Assembly (NCBI GenBank): GCA_017399555.1
Contig: JAFQBW010000050.1
Coordinates: 1-64,000, forward strand
DNA length: 64,000 nt
From: Methanocorpusculum sp.
GTDB taxonomy: Archaea; Halobacteriota; Methanomicrobia; Methanomicrobiales; Methanocorpusculaceae
Direction of reading: 5' to 3'
The notes beneath the pieces were generated by a model. That model was not told where the DNA came from. It worked only from the letters and a program-made list of their open reading frames with translations, and did not search any database. The position numbers and the translations under genes were made by a program. Positions 60,914-64,000 of this stretch are shown here, piece after piece (within the stretch, counting starts at the first letter, position 1; each line of letters begins with the position of its first letter).

Positions 60914-63715
60914 TTACTCGACGACGATTGCCGGCTTGAACGGTAAGGCGGACTTTGCCTTTGCGTGCTCGCTGGTCTCGGCTGCGACAACCTCGACGGT
61001 GAGTCCGGATTCCTTCTCGATGAACTCTTTTGCGGCGGCAAAGACCGCTGCCTCGTCAACACCATCAGCAATGCCGGAGACGAGTTCTGGTGCAAGAGAG
61101 TGGATGAGCTTGACGGTCTGGAGTGCGGCATCGGTTGCTTCCTTGCCCTTTGCGCGGAGTGCTTCGTTTGCCATGACGGTCTTTACCACATTGCGCTTGT
61201 CCTCTGCTCCTGCAACGATTCTGAAGACTTCCTTCTTCCACTCCGGAGCGATGAAGAGAGTGACCTTCTTTGCCTCAATCTGGACGAGCTTTAAGATGGA
61301 CTGAATGTCTTCCACAGTTCTCTGGAGGAGTTCCTCGGAGACTTCAACAGCCTTGTTAATCTTTGCTTCATCTGCAACCGGCCACTCGGCAAAGGAGACG
61401 AGACCGTTTGCGTCGCGTCCGGTCTTCTTCCAGAGCTCTTCTGCGGTGTACGGAATGACCGGTGCCATTAAGCGAATCCACTGGGACATGACATCCTTAA
61501 CCACTGCACCCTGGGAAGCACCGGCTAAGCGTCTGCGGTACCAGGCAAGGTCGGAGACAACACCATTGTATGCTTCCTGGAGTGCCTGTCTGGTCTGGAA
61601 TGCGGTAAGGCACTTGGTTGCGGCAGCGATTCTCTGCTGCATGCGGGACTCAAGCCAGGAGTCGATTGGGGTCGTTCCCTCGGCGGTTTCTGCGTCGAGG
61701 ACTAACTGCCACATACGCTCAATCTGTTTCTTGACGGATAAGACAAGCTCGTTTCTCCAGTCAAAGTCCTGCCACGGCTCGGCAGAGCCGACTAAGAACA
61801 TACGGACGGTATCTGCACCGAACTCGTTTGCGGCATCCTCTAACAGGAAGACGTTTCCTTTGGAGGAGGACATCTTCATACCGTTTAAGAGACCCATACC
61901 GAAGACGACCATTCCCTTTGGCTGAAGCTCTGCCGGGAAGATTGCCTTGTGGTGGAAGAGCTGGAAGGTTAAGTGGTTGGAGATTAAGTCCTTTGCACTG
62001 AAGCGGTAGTCGTACGGGTACCAGTAGAGGAACTCAGCTCTGAGGTCCTTTAAGGTTGCCTCATCGACCGGCAGGTTTGCGGCGTCGCCCTTTCCAAGGA
62101 AGATGTAGTCGAAGACTTCCGGCGTCAGCTTCTCGGCATCAATCTTTTCGATCTTGTGCGAGATGGTGTAGTATGCCATGTAGATGGTCGAGTCCGACAG
62201 TGGTTCAAAGAGCCACTTCGGGTCCCACGGGACGTGAGTTCCAAGACCGACACGGCGGGAGCACGGCCATTCGCGGAGCCAGTCGGTGGTTCTCTCGAAC
62301 TCTGCTCTGACTTCTGCCGGGACAAGCTCAAGGTTCGGGAGTTCCTCGTGGACTGCCTTCTTCCACTCGGCGTCACCGTAGTTGATGAACCACTGGTCGT
62401 CTAAGATTCTGACATAGACGCGGTTTCCACAGCGGCAGATGACACGCTTCTGGCTCATCTCGTGGAACATGATAGAACCGCGCTGTTCGACGAACTCCTT
62501 GGTAACATCCTCTCTTGCCTGGCGGACGGACTTACCTGCGTGCTCTCCGCAGTTCTCGTTGAGCTTACCCTTGGAGAACTCGGCAGTGTAGAGCTCCTGG
62601 GTGAGGTCGTCCATTCTCGGATCGTCCTGGTTTGGAATCTTGTTCTTCTCGACGATGTCCTGGGCCGGAATCTTTCCGTAGTTCGGAACAGTTACAAGCG
62701 GGATTGGGACGATGTCAGTGTACTTGCCCTGCTGCTGTAAGTCACGCAGTGCAATGTAGTCGAACGGAGCATGTGCCGGAACGGACATGACAAGACCGGA
62801 ACCCATGTCAGAATCGACGAAGGATGCCGGAAGGATTGGAACTGCAGCGCCGGTGTACGGGTTTACCGCGTTCTGGTCGATGAGTTCGGTTCCCATGATT
62901 CTTCCAAGCTCAGTGACCTCGTGCTTCTGCATGCGCAGTTTCTCTGCGGCTTCCTCGGAGATAATCCACTTCTGACCGTCAACTTCTGCTTTCAGGTAGT
63001 TGGTCTCCGGGTTTGCCCAGAGGTTGGTGACACCGAAGATGGTCTCAGGGCGTAAGGTTGCACATGGAATCTTGTACTCGCCGAACTCGTACATGACAAA
63101 GACGAAGTGCATGACCTCTGCACTGTCTCCTTCGAGGAGATCGTGGTCACCAACCGGCTGGTCACAGTGCGGGCAGTATCTGACCGGGTACTCGCCTTTC
63201 TGGACTTTGCCCTGGCCGTGAATGTGGGTGTACTGCCACTCGATGAACTTGCTGTACTGCGGGATAATGGTGGTGAATCTGCGTCTCCAGTCGATGGAAA
63301 GACCGAGCTGCTGCATGACACGCTGGTATTCGTCGGCGAAGTAGTTGACGATAGTAATCGGGTCAGTGAACTTCTCTAAGGTCTCTTCCGGAACACGGTA
63401 GAGACCGCCGTAGAGCTTTAAGGTCTTCTCATCCTTGTTTGCAATACGCTTTGCAATTCCAAGAACCGGTGCTCCGGTAACGTGGAATGCCATCGGGAAG
63501 AGGACCTGCTTTCCGCGCATTCTCCAGAAGCGGGCAACGACATCCGGGATGATGTAGGTTCTGCCGTGTCCGACGTGCATGGCACCCGACGGGTACGGGA
63601 ATGCGACGTTTACGTACAGCTTGTCTTTTGCCGGGTTCGGATTCGATTCAAACTGCGGAATCCAGTTCTCGCGGATTGCAGGTTCAATTTCACTCATTAC
63701 GAGATTTTCAGTCAT
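60914..63715 (-). CDS. leuS: Leucyl-tRNA synthetase
   Basis: Charges tRNA-Leu with leucine. The 933-residue archaeal-type enzyme has the HIGH motif as HVGHGRT (about 46-52), the editing domain in the middle (about 180-330, [14 protein letters not shown]), the KMSKS motif as KMSSSKGN (near residue 623), and an anticodon-binding region followed by a C-terminal domain. Size and order fit. It follows a partial gene 24 bases upstream in the same direction, and may be cotranscribed with it. Confidence 0.97.
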   Translation of the reverse strand: MTENLVMSEIEPAIRENWIPQFESNPNPAKDKLYVNVAFPYPSGAMHVGHGRTYIIPDVVARFWRMRGKQVLFPMAFHVTGAPVLGIAKRIANKDEKTLKLYGGLYRVPEETLEKFTDPITIVNYFADEYQRVMQQLGLSIDWRRRFTTIIPQYSKFIEWQYTHIHGQGKVQKGEYPVRYCPHCDQPVGDHDLLEGDSAEVMHFVFVMYEFGEYKIPCATLRPETIFGVTNLWANPETNYLKAEVDGQKWIISEEAAEKLRMQKHEVTELGRIMGTELIDQNAVNPYTGAAVPILPASFVDSDMGSGLVMSVPAHAPFDYIALRDLQQQGKYTDIVPIPLVTVPNYGKIPAQDIVEKNKIPNQDDPRMDDLTQELYTAEFSKGKLNENCGEHAGKSVRQAREDVTKEFVEQRGSIMFHEMSQKRVICRCGNRVYVRILDDQWFINYGDAEWKKAVHEELPNLELVPAEVRAEFERTTDWLREWPCSRRVGLGTHVPWDPKWLFEPLSDSTIYMAYYTISHKIEKIDAEKLTPEVFDYIFLGKGDAANLPVDEATLKDLRAEFLYWYPYDYRFSAKDLISNHLTFQLFHHKAIFPAELQPKGMVVFGMGLLNGMKMSSSKGNVFLLEDAANEFGADTVRMFLVGSAEPWQDFDWRNELVLSVKKQIERMWQLVLDAETAEGTTPIDSWLESRMQQRIAAATKCLTAFQTRQALQEAYNGVVSDLAWYRRRLAGASQGAVVKDVMSQWIRLMAPVIPYTAEELWKKTGRDANGLVSFAEWPVADEAKINKAVEVSEELLQRTVEDIQSILKLVQIEAKKVTLFIAPEWKKEVFRIVAGAEDKRNVVKTVMANEALRAKGKEATDAALQTVKLIHSLAPELVSGIADGVDEAAVFAAAKEFIEKESGLTVEVVAAETSEHAKAKSALPFKPAIVVE

Positions 63716-63739
63716 GTTTTTACCTTTGTCTATTGTATT

Positions 63740-64000
63740 TCAGTCGACGGGGCGGAGTTTGAGGTCTTCTCCAGCTCCGTAGCGGCGGATCATTTCAGCG
63801 GCGATACTTGAGTTTCTTGCGAGGTGGATTTCTCCGTGACCATCCACCGTTGCGGTGAAGAGGTATTCTTTGCCGGAGAATACGTCAACAATCTTTCCGG
63901 TGTGTTCCGGACAGATGATGGCGAGCTGTTTTTTCTCGCTGCGTAATTTGAATCCCGGACCGCTGCGGGCTGCAGGGGTCGGGATTTCAGTTAGGGTCTC
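63740..64000 (-). CDS. Conserved hypothetical protein, C-terminal part (cut by window edge)
   Basis: The reading frame is open from the window edge to TGA at 63740, giving 86 residues. It contains KLRSEKKQLAIICPEHTG, then GKEYLFTATVDGHGEIHLARNSS and ends AEMIRRYGAGEDLKLRPVD. I do not recognise the family with confidence. It lies 24 bases before leuS and probably shares its transcript. The start is outside the window. Confidence 0.65.
   Translation of the reverse strand, partial: ETLTEIPTPAARSGPGFKLRSEKKQLAIICPEHTGKIVDVFSGKEYLFTATVDGHGEIHLARNSSIAAEMIRRYGAGEDLKLRPVD

Noticed and set aside
1-64000. CRISPR array, Cas genes or known defence island
   Set aside because: No regularly spaced direct repeats and no Cas, toxin-antitoxin or restriction genes were found; the two inverted-repeat elements are 33 kb apart and are not array-like.

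Overview
The window comes from a methanogenic archaeon, most likely of the order Methanomicrobiales; Methanocorpusculum is my best guess, by resemblance only. Archaeal markers are an F420:NADP oxidoreductase, deoxyhypusine synthase, the tRNA-Ile2 agmatidine synthase TiaS, membrane-anchored LonB, ribosomal protein L30e with a NusA-like KH protein, an M-type NMN adenylyltransferase, a Nob1-type nuclease, a tRNA gene without encoded CCA, and TATA boxes about 25 bases before many starts. No methanogenesis enzyme lies in the window, so the genus is inference.

Layout. 0-5.2 kb: condensin operon (coiled-coil protein, smc, scpA, possible 33-codon ORF) read leftwards. 5.3-16.4 kb: a ferredoxin, a sodium:solute symporter with a 40-residue partner, an MFS carrier next to both exonuclease VII subunits, a TIM-barrel isomerase, an AGCS amino-acid symporter, a CNNM-type CBS protein and a DUF362 iron-sulfur protein. 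16.7-20.5 kb: a radical SAM gene, a TetR-controlled ABC exporter and an AT-rich zinc-ribbon gene broken by an in-frame TGA. 20.6-31 kb: lonB, prs, nob1, two tandem flippase-like proteins with an FkbM methyltransferase, a long-inverted-repeat element, hsp20, a membrane FKBP-like protein, dys, npdG and nadM. 31-38 kb: a TIM-barrel protein, an SDR with its TetR regulator, two tandem small multidrug exporters, an ArsR-type regulator and a bile-salt-hydrolase-like enzyme. 38-50 kb: HEAT-repeat protein, parvulin, argG, a glycosyltransferase, tiaS, ppx-ppk1, CbiZ and feoA-feoB with a Cys-rich partner. 50-64 kb: copper ATPase, Sua5, ACT protein, tRNA-Arg(UCU), PAC2 protein, nusA-rpl30e, a DEAD-box helicase, a second copy of the inverted-repeat element, leuS and a partial upstream gene.

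The region is mostly housekeeping. The most interesting signals are non-coding. (1) The 15-bp palindrome CTTAC-N5-GTAAG sits just downstream of the TATA boxes of both hsp20 and an ArsR-type regulator 8 kb away, suggesting a heat-shock circuit like HSR1 of Archaeoglobus. (2) Two copies of a roughly 250-bp long inverted repeat have end hairpins whose stems have changed in a compensatory way. (3) Two copies of TCCGAAA-N3-TTTCGGA lie in front of feoAB. Several other palindromes lie next to regulator or transporter genes, so much local control looks readable from the DNA.
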